Translations under genes and position numbers: made by a program
Shown: positions 34,513 through 46,722 of the stretch, piece by piece
Layout: each line of letters opens with the position of its first letter
Position numbering within the stretch: the stretch's first letter is position 1
Notes under the pieces: model-generated
Databases searched by the model: none
Told to the model about the DNA's origin: nothing
What the model saw: only the letters and a program-made list of their open reading frames with translations
Assembly (NCBI GenBank): GCA_019009955.1
Contig: CM032228.1
Location: 131,917,501-131,981,500 of the forward strand
Direction: 5' to 3'
Source: Riptortus pedestris
Taxonomy: Eukaryota; Arthropoda; Insecta; Hemiptera; Alydidae
Length of the DNA stretch: 64,000 nucleotides

Positions 34513-35030
34513 AGTTTTATAGGGAGTGTTATTTTAGTATTCAGAAGGTGTCCCTATAAATAAATAAAATCTTGATTCCAAATAATAAAGATTATTGTAT
34601 TTTCGTAAATAATAAATGAGAAAAATAATAATACAAGTTTAGAATTATGAACACAGGAACATATAAATGAATGACGGTCCGTCATGTAAAGTGAGAGGTT
34701 AATGTGAGGCTATCCTGCTGGCCGAGTTGGAGCAGAAAACAAAAGCTTGGAAGGATGTTTTCTTGCTGGCCGGTATCTCTGTAAAATATAATTGTTTTTA
34801 CTCACGATACCGACTCATGTTTTTAAACGTCTTTAGGTCGATCCTGCTTCTTTTAAGCTGTGCTGGGCTTAATGATGATGTGGTGCTCGGCTGTTGTAGT
34901 TCGCAGATATAAGCTAAAAACAAGAAACAGCGGTCTTCTCCTGCATTACACTAGCAACTGACTGTCTAAACTTTATTTTACGAGTTAGGTTAAGTGGTAA
35001 CTAGGGGCAAAGCGGTCCAGCTGTTACACT
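34513..35030 (-). repeat. 5' LTR of the gypsy element
   Basis: In element orientation it starts near AGTGTAACAGCTGGACCGCT and ends near CACTCCCTATAAAACT. The bases just inside read GGTGACCACG, a possible tRNA primer-binding site (TGGTGACC). It matches 32321-32764 over most of its length, with a number of substitutions and small gaps. Confidence 0.75.
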
Positions 35031-35087
35031 ATCTATAAGTCGGATCGAAAAATATTTTTTAACCAATTTTGTTGCAAATTTAATTTT

Positions 35088-37950
35088 CTACTAGCTTTAT
35101 TACCCACCGATCCTCCATCGGGAAAATAAAGTTTGGAGTAACCTTTACACGAAATTCCCCATTACACGAAGTATTCATGAAATATTAATGTCGTATAACA
35201 TGTTCAGTAAGTGAGTATTCATTCGTAATGCCCACCATGTAAAAGCGGGAAGTAGTAGAATTTATGTTTAGAATATCTGTTATCCGTAAATAAATTGAAG
35301 TAGCAATGGTACCCCGTAGAAATAAGAATGATACATGATAGGCTATGGGGCAAAATTGACAAAATTTTATTGTTCATGAAATATATAAAACGAGTTTCCT
35401 GTCAAAAGGATAGCAACATCATAACATTCGGAGAATACAGTATGATAAAATTCATTTTTGGCACTTTTCTTCAACACCTAATATGTATTAAAGCGGAAAG
35501 TAATTAATTAAATACTTTCTTAACCCGTAATGGAGTGAAATAAGAATGGTTTTCGCGGGAAAAAACAGTTAAGGTTATTCCAAATAAACCTCATTCCTGT
35601 AATGGAAGAAAAGAGAATATAGCGCATGTTGAGGATAATCCATATCCCTGATCCAAAAATATTCACAATTCTATCTTGGCACACTCTTGAACAAATAAAC
35701 TCTAGAATCTTATTGATCGGAAAATAAAAGTAAAAATTTTTGAATTCATGAATTTAAATAACGTTTTAGGGCCCTTTAATGTATTGTACTCATAATTCGT
35801 TCTTCAAATACCATAGCTCTTAGTATGGTTAGGAACGGACAAACCAGAGAACCCCTCGAAATTTCTTTATAAAGATAATGGTTATTCTACACATTTCTTT
35901 TCTGACTCAAATATTATCTTAGTTATTTTTTTTAGATTTCAGCCTTGATTTGACCTCTCTTTCCCATGTAATTTACACGTAACGTAACTGTATCACTTAG
36001 TATCTCATGTCCAACTTGTTTCCATTGACTTCTTATTTCCTGAGAAATACAAAATTGCATTTCGAGAGTGTCATTCGTCTGCCTGGGGATTCTGGTTAGT
36101 TTATTAAACACCTGTCTGGCGGGATTATATTAATTTAAGGAATCTTCGAATTCTCAAACTACATTTAATGAGTTTTGAGAACATTTATATTACCTACGTT
36201 AAAGTTTTTCAAATTTCCATGATACCGGTCAATTTTCACTGCTATTCATATATGTCCGTTTGATATGTTGGTTTTGGTGAGAAAAATATTTCTGAGCTCA
36301 AGTTATCCATTACTATTATTTATATTAATTAATAATATCATCTCTCGACCTTCACCATCCAATGCATATCGTCACCCGCCTGTAGACATGTGTCGTCATA
36401 TACGGCTCAAAATTAATAATAAAATTTAGGCCGAGCACTTTGTGACGTGAGCGTTTGAAATCTATAAACAAGATTGGCTTGATATTATTACAAAAGCGAA
36501 TTATATAACTAACGTTCGAAGACACAAGAGAATTGGTGAGACAAGGCTGACTGTGCACGAATGTCACTTCCCTTAGATTGTGAGGCATGAAATTAAGCCA
36601 AGACTCAGACTAACTGACATCAGTAGTTTCCAACTAATTGCTAATTTTGTAATGGCATGTCACCCTGCCGTTATCAAGGTCACAACGGTTAACTATTGAA
36701 ATAGGAAATCTTTAGACAACTTACATTATTAACTTTCAATCTCTAAGCAGGTGCAAAAAGTCATAATACAATATCTGTTGGAAATAACTTAAGACGTATG
36801 TAAATAAATTTGGTTACACAACATTTTTCGATGATTAGCGAATAATCCAATAACTTCTTTAATTTTTTTGTCATAAAACGTTTAAATGCCCAGTTTGGAA
36901 ATGAAATTGAAGATTGATTCAGCTGTTGTTAATGTCACGGCAGGTAAATTCTCTTTAATCTAAACTTTAGAGTATTTTTGGTGTCCTTAGTGGGCTAATT
37001 AACAAACTGGGAATATTTGCCCTAACAACAAATTCTATGCGTATGAAATATTGCTCAAATGGCCATGTGAAATGCTCCAATCCCTTCACCAAGTAAAACG
37101 AATATTACTCACGGATCTATTTTTACAATGGCTATCACAACAAATCCTTGGACGCTGCATAAATCGTGATTTACCGGACAGGCCTGCCGATTCTTCCATA
37201 GCAGTCTCAAATGCACATACCTGCCCACTGCCAGTTCTAAGAACAGACTGACGCCACTAATTCCCCTAATCTCTCAAGAACTTAGAGTATTCCAGTGCCA
37301 TCTGAGGGCAAGTATTAAGAACTACTACAAATGGCGTGAACAGCGGTTAGCAAAGATGTGTGGATGTTGATCAACAGTAAGTTATAGAGAACTGGCCCAG
37401 CTGTACTGCCAATGTTTCGAAAATATTTATTTCCTTTTTCACAATACAAAGCATTAACATAACAAATGTTTTACTACTTACTTTCATAAATGCTCAGGAA
37501 TAACCACTTCATTTATTAATAACCATTGATTCAGTACGCTCCAATATCAAATATTCCCTATTTGCGTACAATTTCTTTTTTATTCCTCAACGCTGACAGA
37601 AGTCTGATGCTAACATTTTGTAGAGCTTTCAAGCGCTCAATGCTAAATTATATGTAGATAGCATATTCGTTTGCCAAACCCAGATCTTTAAAACTTGTTG
37701 ATACAATAACTCATGCAAGAATTTGTCTTAGTACAGGGACATAAAATCTACGCCTGTTATGAGTCTATGTGCTGAACCCGATGAGCCACCTTTAGCAAAT
37801 AGAAGACAAATTCTAATTTAAAAATTTGTATTATAGAGTATTAATTACATAGCCTATATCTTAATTGCATTTTCCCTTCGTCACTAAGTAATTACTTGAC
37901 ATAAACATTTCTCTTTCTAATTATGCGAAATATGTAAGGAACTAAAGTGT
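35088..37950. other. Mostly unassigned; possible repeat from 35088
   Basis: CTAGCTTTATTACCCACCGA with the short hairpin CCGAT-CCTCC-ATCGG (about 35098-35112) looks like the boundary of an old repeat similar to 7204. Phrases such as CCGTAAATAAATTGAAGTAG and CCCGTAATGGAGTGAAATAA recur within 35285-35550. From about 35900 I see nothing recognisable. Confidence 0.3.
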
Positions 37951-37964
37951 TTTACGTGTATGTT

Positions 37965-37986
37965 TGTGTGTGTGTGTGTGTGAGTA

Positions 37987-38046
<60 letters not shown>
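37965..38046. repeat. (TG)n microsatellite
   Basis: A TG run with a few interruptions (GAGTATGTGTGCG). Open frames through it encode only C/V repeats and are artefacts. Confidence 0.95.
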
Positions 38047-38047
<1 letters not shown>

Positions 38048-38049
38048 TC

Positions 38050-39094
38050 TCATACTAATAAAACCTAACTACAATGAGCAATTTAAAACTCAAATTCGAC
38101 CAACAAAGGGATCGGTTTACGACCCATAATGAATCCCTCCCTGATTTCGGGTTAGAGATTTTGTCTACTTCCGCTGCGTTTTATTAGCTTGAGCATAACT
38201 TTAGCCGTGTGAGTGCCTAGTACTTGATAAACCTCTGCTAGTATGTTCTCACTGCTAAGTTCAGGCACCCAATATTCTCTTTTTATCCTAAGCAATATCC
38301 TTCTTGTGACCTCAAACTGAAAGGTGTGCCTCATCTTCACTGCATAAACACTCTAATATCAATTCTTCCATTTCGTCATACTTCTAGGCTTTGATATCCT
38401 CCTGCTTCGGCCTTGTTCCTGGCCATTGACAAGTTTCCTCGCCCAACTAGTTGGGCTAATCTCACCTGTTATCCCTTTAAGTAAGTTTACAAGTATATTT
38501 ATATATTATCATTTTATAATTTCCTTTTACCTCTCATATTCTCTTTATATTACTATGATGTTTATATGTCTTGCACATGCATCATACGCATAGTCCAGAT
38601 TTTGTTTTTTTCCTTATTTACTTCCATACTTGGGTACTCTTTGTGCCATAATTAACGGTAGGTGTTGTTATGTTTCGATTCTCGGTGGTTGTATTTAAAG
38701 TAGATGTATTAAGCATTCAGGTTTAACTGGTTGCATTGTTACTAGGAGGCAGCACAATTTTTCTCTACCGCTCTGACCAACCAAACCACTTACTAGAAGT
38801 CTCCCTTATTTAGGCAGTCACTCTATGCACGTTTAGTTGAGTTTATTCTAATAATTCTGGCTTATGGTCATTTTGCATTCAATATTTTACAAAATAAAAC
38901 CAGAATAAAGTTCATATTTACATCTGTGAATCTACCAATGTCATATTTTTCTATTTTATACATAGCTGTTTATTAAATCCTCAATCATTAAAGATTAAAA
39001 GCCGTATCCTATTTTATTCACTCTATTATTCTTTTTCAATCTCATAGTTTTCTCTTCACCCATGGTTTCTCTGTGTGGACTACATTTTTTCAAT
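38050..39094. other. Unassigned DNA
   Basis: A 62-codon minus-strand frame (38152-38340) has mixed charged composition (REYWVPELSSENILAEVYQV) but no motif I know. The rest is AT-rich without features. Confidence 0.35.
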
Positions 39095-39186
39095 AGGCAG
39101 GATCAGTTGTCAATCTAGAAACTTTAAAAAAATGTCGAAAAGTAAATCCTCAATAGCTGGTTTCCTTTTAAGGAATTTTTCTAATG
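39095..39186 (-). repeat. Worn family B left arm, reverse
   Basis: AATAGGCAGGATCAG, GAAACTTTAAAAAAATGTCG and CCTCAATAGCTGGTTTCCTT with TTAAGGAATTTTTCTAATG follow the left arm in reverse. It overlaps the C-terminal quarter of a 96-codon minus-strand frame. Confidence 0.55.
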
Positions 39187-39400
39187 AAACAAAATTCAAA
39201 TTTGATCCTTTTTTGAACTGTTGTTCCACTGCATCTCGCTCCTGGATTACACCTATTTTTTTGTGCCGCCCGGATACTGAGACTTGAGGTTGGACTTCTA
39301 TTCCTTTCCCGAAACCCACTCCTAGAAATACGTCACAATAAGTCGTGTCTGGAATACTATACATTACGCGGTTTCTAATGAATACTGTTTCTCTTTTCAA
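39187..39400 (-). pseudogene. Unidentified protein-like fragment
   Basis: On the minus strand an open frame starting near 39400 reads MKRETVFIRNRVMYSIPDTT, then CDVFLGVGFGKGIEVQPQVS and VSGRHKKIGVIQERDAVEQQ, balanced in G, V, K, E and Q. This is unusual for AT-rich chance frames in this window. The frame then runs into family B sequence and ends. No domain is recognised. It could be an exon, a retrotransposon fragment or chance. There is no convincing splice context that I can verify. Confidence 0.3.
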
Positions 39401-39850
39401 AACATCATAGAGACTACATTGTTTTGTGTAAATTCTTTATTTATGATCTTTGAACAAACTCACATTTCTATTTGGATAATCTATACAAATAAAACTCTAA
39501 GGTTTGTCTGATTTTCTATTTAAATTCGGCAGGGATAAATATTTTTTTATATTTCAGACCGTTGTAAGGACAATTGGCAACAAAATTGAAAATATTATGT
39601 TTCTGTCATTCCGCCCGTTTGTTACGGGGATTTCTATGGATTTTTAAATTTTTTCAGTCAATTTTCCGAAGGCACAACATAAGCTATTTGAAAGTTAGTT
39701 TAAAGTATGTCTTTATTCCACTTTGCTATACTATATATAAAGGGTTTATAATAATACTCTAGATTTCCTCCTTAGTGTTTATCCTTTAGCCCTTTGGAAA
39801 CAATGATGAGCTCATATACTTTTCTTGACTTTTAAAGAATAAACGTTATC
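39190..39850. other. Otherwise unassigned DNA
   Basis: Beyond the fragment above, nothing was recognised before the TA tract at 39853. Confidence 0.4.

Positions 39851-39852
<2 letters not shown>

Positions 39853-39912
<60 letters not shown>
39853..39912. repeat. (TA)n microsatellite before family A copy 4
   Basis: A pure TA run; the element begins immediately after it. Confidence 0.95.
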
Positions 39913-39917
<5 letters not shown>

Positions 39918-41870
39918 GTAACCTCTGTCTGTACATTGATTTTTTTCCCGTAATTTCACGATAACTTTTCGTTTCACATGTCATAGACACCATAACTGCA
40001 TTTTGTTTCTTTGGTGTTTGTTTGTTACCTTTTCACGCATAAACGGCTGAACCGAATTTTATGAAACTTGGTATGTATATTACTACTAACCCAACTTAGA
40101 CTTTAGGCTATATTAAAATTCTCTGAGACGAACAGGAGTGGGGGTTATAAGGGAAGCCAAAAATTAAAAATAGCGATATTTAGTTTCCTATTAGTTTTTC
40201 GGCAAATATCAACATAACAAAAGTCGTTTATTTTGTTATTTAGAGTAACTTTTGTTATATACACTTTTTTCGTATACCGAATTATAAACGAGATATACGC
40301 TAAAACCTATAGCGGAAGTGAACAATGTTATTTGGGACAAAAGATCCAACCGAAATAAATAAAACTCGGCATATGTAATAGCACTAACGCTTTCATTATA
40401 ACAAGCCATACCAACATTTCTAGGGACGGGCAAGAGTGGGGGTTATGAGGGATGCCAGAAATTAAAAATTGCGATATTTCGTTTCGTATTGGTTTCTTGG
40501 CAAATATGAACATAACAAAAGTTGTTTATTTTGTTATTTAGAGTAACTTTTGTTATATACAATTTTCTTTTATAACAAAGTATAAACGAGATATACGCTA
40601 AAAACTAAAGCGGGGGCAACTATTTTATTGGGCACTAGCGGTAGAACCGAACTTAACAACACTCGGTATGTAAATTAGCATTAATTCTTCCATGATTATA
40701 AGCTCTACTAAAAATTTTAGGTTCCAAGGGGAATGGGGGTTATGCGGGAGGCCTGAAATAAAAATTCGCGATATTTCATCGTCTATTTGGTTTTTGGCAA
40801 TTGTGCACATAACATAAGTTGTTTACTTTTTTAATTAGTGTAAATTTTGTTTTATAATTTTTTTTTTTGTAAAATAAGGTATGAAGCAAGTAATTTGCTT
40901 AGAAATATTGATATGCTCAACAATACATTCCAATATGAACTACCCAGGTATCTCACCTGGATAAGTTAATTCAAATCCATGTTAGAATTTTATCCTTAAT
41001 AATTCAAAACTATGTTATTTTTTAACGCCAGTAACAGTTTGCACCAAATAAGGTATACTGCCCCCACCCTTCTCTAAGTGTATTTAATACATTATTTAAT
41101 TAAAACGTGAAAAATATTTGAAACAGTTTTAGAATTGTGAAGATAATGTAATATGATTTTTTAATATATTTTAATGTATTAGAGGATAGCTATCCAAAAT
41201 GCATTGCAGGTTGGCAGCACTGAGGCTATGTAAGTGTTGTCCTATCAGTTCTGCCGCTTCCCTTCCGACCTCATATTGGTCTATGTTTACATGTTAATTG
41301 ATGCTTATAGCGATATATTATTATTCTCAGGAATGTGAATTTCTTTAATTATCATAAATAAATAATTTACTAGAATAAACGCTAGGGAGGTGCACTCAGG
41401 TATTTCTGGTATTTATTAACTCTGTTCCGTTAATGTATTATGATATACTTTACTGAAAACCAATATGAATACACAGTTTACAATCAAGACTTATGAAAGA
41501 GTGTTTTAATACAGGCTATGACGTACCTAAAACAGTTAGACATTGTACCGCATGAAGGGAAAGAAACTTATTCATACATGGTTTGGAAGATAGAATACAT
41601 TCTAGGATTATGAATTATATGGTCCATCACTTTATAAAAAAAAAAACTACATACACAGAGGACGGGAAATATAAAAATATTGAGGACAGTGAAGTCTTAA
41701 ATAACAAATAATTTTATTATTAACAAATCCACAGTAACGACGGGTATAAATTCTAAACACTGGGACAGGGAAATAAAAAAAATATTGTGGAAAGTAAAGC
41801 CTTGCCAAAAATATACCATCTTCATTCAGCCTCAAATGAATTCCCGTGCGAAGCCGGGTACCTTTGCTAG
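39913..41870 (+). mobile_element. Family A element, copy 4 (three monomers)
   Basis: It starts AAATTGTAACCTCTGTCTGT. Landmarks at 40136 (first type), 40434 (internal type) and 40731 (last type) are spaced 298 and 297 bp. After the array, about 650 bp (41000-41640) is not shared with copy 1. The usual 3' module follows (CTCAAATGAATTCCCGTGCG and AAGCCGGGTA, then CTAG at 41867-41870). It ends only about 10 bp before copy 5. Confidence 0.75.
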
Positions 41871-41880
41871 TATATATATA

Positions 41881-43708
41881 AAATTGTAACCTCTGTCTGT
41901 ACATTGATTTTTTTCGCGAAATTTCACGATAACTTTTCATTTCACATGTCATTGACACCATAACTGCATTTTGTTTCTTTGGTGTCTGTTTGTGTTTGTT
42001 TGTTTGTTTGTTACCTTTTCACGCATAAACGGCTGAACCGAATTTTATGACACTTGGTATGTATATTACTACTAACCCAACTTAGACTTTAGGCTATATT
42101 AATATCCTCTGAGACGAACAGGAGTGGGGGTTATAAGGTAGGCCTGAAATTAAAAATAGCTATATTTCGTTTCCTATTGGGTTTTCGGTAAATACGAACA
42201 TAACAAAAGTTGTTTATTTTGATATTTAGAGTAACTTTTGTTATATACACTTTTGTCGTAAGCCGAAGTATAAATGAGTTATAAGCTAAAAACTATAGCG
42301 TGAGTCATTAATTTTATTGGGCTCAAAGACTCAACCGAACTAAATATAACTCGGTATGTTTATTAGAATTTACGCCTTAATTATCATAAGCCAAACCAAC
42401 ATTTCTATGGACGAGCAGGAGTGGGGTTTGTAAGGAAGGCCTGAAATTAACAGTAGTGATATTTTGTTTCCTATTGGTTTTTCGACAAACATGCTCATGA
42501 CAAAAGTTGTTTATTTTGTTATTTTCAGTAACTTTTGTTATATTCACTTTTGTCGTATAGAAAAGTATAAACGAGATATACACTAAAATCTAAAGCGGGA
42601 GCCAACAATTTTGTTGGGCACTAACGATTGAACCGAACTTAGTAAAACTCGGTATGTGAATAAGCATTAATTCTTCCATGATTATGAGCTATATTAAAAA
42701 TTTTAGGTTCAAAGGGGAATGGGGATTATAAGAGAGGCTGAAATGAAAAACCGTCTTTTTTATTTTCTATTTGTTTTTCGGCAAACGTGCACATAACAAA
42801 AGTTGTTTACTTTGTTATTTAGAGTAACTTTTGTGTGCATTCACTTTTGTCGTAAAATGAAGTAAACACGGGATATACGCTAAACGGGAGCCAATAATTA
42901 TATTAGTACTTATTTAAGGGGTTTTAATAAATGAATATTATGACAAATGATGTTATGTTTTCGTCTTATATGATAGTTCAAAGTATGATTCGGATTAGTG
43001 AGGTTATAAATCTTCGTCATCCCCTCCTCATTTATTTATTTTTCCTAGAAAATAACTTTGTTATTTATTTCCAATAGAAATATAAACTATAAGAGCATTT
43101 CCATTATTTAATTTCTATAATGAACCTTGAAGTTATTGAAACAAATATCTAATATAATAACAATTAAACGTTAATGGTAATGTCATTATGACAAAAAACA
43201 ATATGCGTTTAAACTCGATATGATATTTTCAGGGTACCACTATTATTTAATTCCATCCGGTAGATAAATTATAAAATAATGTTTTGCATCAATAATATAA
43301 GTAGAAGAATGTTGAGAAGTCTCATGCGGGAGCGGAAGATGACGGGACCAGTTAATTGAGTTAACTTATTTCCCGTCTGGCGTTCCTGGAAGCGATTTCC
43401 AGTGAGATTCACTATTCAAATATAATCTTACGTGCAAAACTTTGCCTATACTATGTGAGCTCAGATTGGCTTTTGAAAGGAAATATGTTCATTATAGATG
43501 ATATTTAATTGTAATAAATGCTACCCATGATTATGGTTTGAACAGTGAAGTCTTACATAAAAAATTAATTTTAGTATTAAAAAATGCCAACAACGGGTAT
43601 AAACCCTTAAAAATGTCAAAATAGTTTGCAAAGTAAAGCCTTGCCAAAAAAATACCATCACCATTCAGCCTCAAATGAATTCCCGGGCGAAGCCGGGTAT
43701 CTGAGCTA

Positions 43709-43709
<1 letters not shown>
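41881..43709 (+). mobile_element. Family A element, copy 5 (three monomers), head to tail with copy 4
   Basis: It starts AAATTGTAACCTCTGTCTGT after TATATATATA. Landmarks at 42122, 42419 and 42718 mark first, internal and last monomers. The 3' part contains ATGACAAATGATGTTATG, GGAAATATGTTCATTATAGA and the terminal hairpin CCCGGG-CGAAG-CCGGG with TATCTGAGCTAG at 43698-43709, the cleanest 3' end in the window. Confidence 0.8.

Positions 43710-43770
<61 letters not shown>
43710..43770. repeat. (TA)n microsatellite after family A copy 5
   Basis: A pure TA run beginning directly after CTAG. Confidence 0.95.
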
Positions 43771-43775
<5 letters not shown>

Positions 43776-44880
43776 GTAAGCTACCACCTAATTAATCGTT
43801 CTCCACTATTTAAAACAGTTCAAACAATAGAAACCTTAATCATTCATCACAATTAAATATCTAACCATAACAATTTCATTTCACCTAAAAACCAACCAAC
43901 GACCACATTACACAGTAATAAATGCAGTAAAGTATACAGAAATTCCAATAACGCCAACATATCACAATTTACTGTGTTCGCTTCCCCACAAATTCCACTC
44001 ACAAATGTTCATAATCAACATTTAAATTATTTATCTTAGAAAATTAACAAAATAAACTTAAAATACATAATTGTGTAGAATGATTACTTAGAAATGACAA
44101 TTTAGATTAAAACAGCTAGGTGAGAAGCAGTGGGGGGGGGGAGGGTAATATAACTCTCTCTTCAACCTGAATCATACTTTAAACAATCATCATAATGGGC
44201 TATTTCCACGTAAAATTCAATAGTAATCGGAAGTATATGGTAATTTCAAATAACAGCAAAACAATTTAGGAAATAAATGCGTGTGGTTCTCGACCACGAC
44301 CGCTCTGGTTTTTACAAGTTTATTCATTAGAATTTGCGTCTTTGTCAATAATAAATAACAGTGCTAAATTTTCTTAATTTAGATAGTAAAAAAGGTATGA
44401 TTGGGAGGGAACAGGATTTTACAACCTGACTGCTACCTGAACAATCATACGGATTTTGAAAACATAACGTCTTGTTTATTTATTTTTTTTTTTAAAAAAA
44501 AGAAGCATTTTGGGCGTGTTTTCATGCTCATTACTAATATTCGATCTCAATCAACCGGACCTTTGAACTACTAGGACCCTCTCCGTGACGTCCTTATCTC
44601 CGTCACCTTCAGATTACTCTTGTCGGAAAAACCCTCTTCTTTGTTTATCACCATTTGTATCACTCGCCTTCGTGCTGTTTTTTAATGTTGATTGAGCCAT
44701 ATCTTGGAGCTTATCCTTCATTGCTGTGCAAATGAGGTTCTAGTATTTCAAAATTATATTATTAGTATTATTATTAACCAAAGGTATTAATTTTTTAATA
44801 AATGAATTCTTGTTTTCAAATAAACTCGTGTTTTTTTTTGTTGTGTGTGTGCACGAGCTTACATGTCTTAAGTGTGTGTA
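43771..44880. other. Unassigned AT-rich DNA
   Basis: A G run lies at 44132-44141. No frame or repeat was identified. Confidence 0.4.
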
Positions 44881-44992
44881 TGGATATATATTTTTCCACT
44901 CTACCGGACGTAATTTTTCTTCACATATATATTTAGTTAACTGTTTCGTAATGAGTCTCGTTTTCATATTATATATGGTAGTTGTTGTTCTT

Positions 44993-45367
44993 TTTAGCAG
45001 ATTTCCCTTAAGTGAAAGGCAGATCAAGTTCGTTAATGGTTAAAATCGGACCAGTAGGAGGGGGGATTTTCGAAAATTCGAAATATCTCCGTTACCATAT
45101 TTCGGATCAAAATTTGTATAGAACCAATCTTATTGCAAATTGAATTTACTATAAATATTGTTCTATACATTTATTCTCTATCTTGAATATTAACCGAGAG
45201 TTTTGCATTTTTATTAAATGTGGGCGGCTAACGGACGAATGAGTTTCCCGCCAAAAGCTAGTTCGGCCGTTTCCGTAACTGTTCGGCTCTCGTATGGAGA
45301 CTTCTCTATTGTATAACTTCACGTGAGAAATATGCTTAGTTTACGCAGCCCCTACGTGACGGACTTA
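44993..45367 (+). mobile_element. Internally deleted family B element
   Basis: The left tip TTTTAGCAGATTTCCCTTAA is joined within a few bases to the right half (GCAGATCAAGTTCGTTAATG). The rest of the left arm, the TA core and the first part of the right half are missing. The right half continues through GGATTTTCGAAAATTCGAAA, ATATCTCCGTTACC and TATTAACCGAGAGTTTTGC to GTTTACGCAGCCCCTACGTG and ACGGACTT. A more worn B piece may precede it at about 44890-44960. Confidence 0.75.
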
Positions 45368-45369
45368 TT

Positions 45370-46720
45370 TTCTATTTAAATATTAAACCATGATTTCTTG
45401 CGTTACCCCATGGCATTACTTCATAAATAACCTGACTATGACAACAGTACTCAAATATTAAAGCAACCTTTTATAAGGGAGATCTTTATTTAACATATTT
45501 TAATAATAAACAAAGGGGTTCTTACTTAAATGTCCAATAAACCAGTGGCTATTTGGGCTTACAGTTACTCTTGACAATTTTATGTGCGAAATATGAACAG
45601 TGTTTGATGAACCTTAAAATAATTGTGTTCGATACAATTTATACAATACTAACGTATTTGCTATAAACCCATCAGACAACACTAACTGCAACTTGGAAAT
45701 TACAAAGATAGTTTATGTTTGTTTTTATCTGTATCCTTATAATTATATCAAGAACCAGGATCATTAAAAAGGCCTCTACTGTACAGCACCTCGGGAATGT
45801 ATCAAGAACATTAGCATAAAGAATTGATTTTATCTGAGAGGTCGTTTATATATTTAAAAACGTAAGTGAGCCTAATATTTGACATTGGAGAACGCAGCAA
45901 GTAGTTGTGAGCTACTCCCTAAACAAAATTATACCCATTGATTTTTTCCAGCTTCGATTTTCCATTCCCTTAAGGTTGACTTTTTTGTGAAGAGTCGAGA
46001 ATTCCGGATATTAATTAGTCATAAAGTATTAAAGTGATTACGAGTTGAAAATATATTTAATTGAACTGTTAGGAGTAATAGTTGCTATACTTGCTTGAAA
46101 CATTTGAAGCTCACTGAGGGTAGTAAATAAAATCTCTTACAATTTTGCTCTAAAGAGGCGTTTAATCTTGCATATCCTTGAGTAATTAAGTGTTAATAAA
46201 GACCGGTTCTAATTTATTGCTTTCATTTGACTGCCTCCTGCTTTTATTCCCTCAAAGCATTTATAATACCTGAACCATTTGCAGATTTCTCTTATTTACT
46301 TTACTCAAATAGAAATTTCTTTTCATTTCACCATTTTAGATATTTACACAACTTTTAAAACTCGCTCCTAAAAAATAAAAAAAAATAAAAAAATGAAAAA
46401 CACTCTTCACTTCTACTTGGATTTCTTCGTTGTAATAGGTATTGTTCTTCGTATTGTAATACGTAAATTGATTGTTTTTTTCACCATTTATTTCCATTCT
46501 TTCATTTTATAGAGGTTATTCATTTCTTAATAACGTATATATAGGATAAGCCTCGGGCGTGGGTACGGTCGCCTAATACTGTGACTGTTTAGAAACAATT
46601 TCATAAATTAATTTGTCTCGACTACATTTATATTAACAGAAACTTGCAGCGATTATAATTTTCGAAACATTTTTTCATATACAAATTGATCGTACGTAGG
46701 AGTGGACGAAAATAGGAATA
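45370..46720. other. Unassigned AT-rich DNA
   Basis: No coding frame or known repeat was found. There is an A-rich patch at about 46370-46395. Confidence 0.4.
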
Positions 46721-46722
46721 AT

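Larger units (their letters stand above)
32323..35032 (-). mobile_element. Degenerate Ty3/gypsy-type LTR retrotransposon
   Basis: On the minus strand the order is 5' LTR (about 34513-35030), a piece of gag with a zinc knuckle, protease, reverse transcriptase, an extra LTR fragment (32765-32868) and 3' LTR (about 32321-32764). RNase H, integrase and most of gag are missing, so the element is about 2.7 kb instead of the usual 5 kb or more. CTAT occurs on both outer sides and may be the target-site duplication. The reading frame has at least three stops. It cannot move by itself. Confidence 0.85.
32165..35095 (+). mobile_element. Family B copy interrupted by an LTR retrotransposon
   Basis: About 32185-32320 gives GGCTCTAGTGGCGCAATTTT, GCCAAACTCAATATTTTGAC and AAATATCTCCGTTGCT, which is family B right-half sequence. 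The family continues only at about 35033-35083: CTATAAGTCGGATCGAAAAA, then AACCAATTTTGTTGCAAATT. In the uninterrupted copy at 4860 these parts are contiguous (GTTGCTATAAGTCGG). The gypsy element therefore inserted into this B copy, which dates B as older here. Confidence 0.8.

Noticed and set aside
34321..34563. 80-codon plus-strand frame
   Set aside because: It is the antisense shadow of the gypsy gag-end frame.
37947..38129. Cysteine/valine-rich small protein
   Set aside because: It is a translation of the (TG)n microsatellite.
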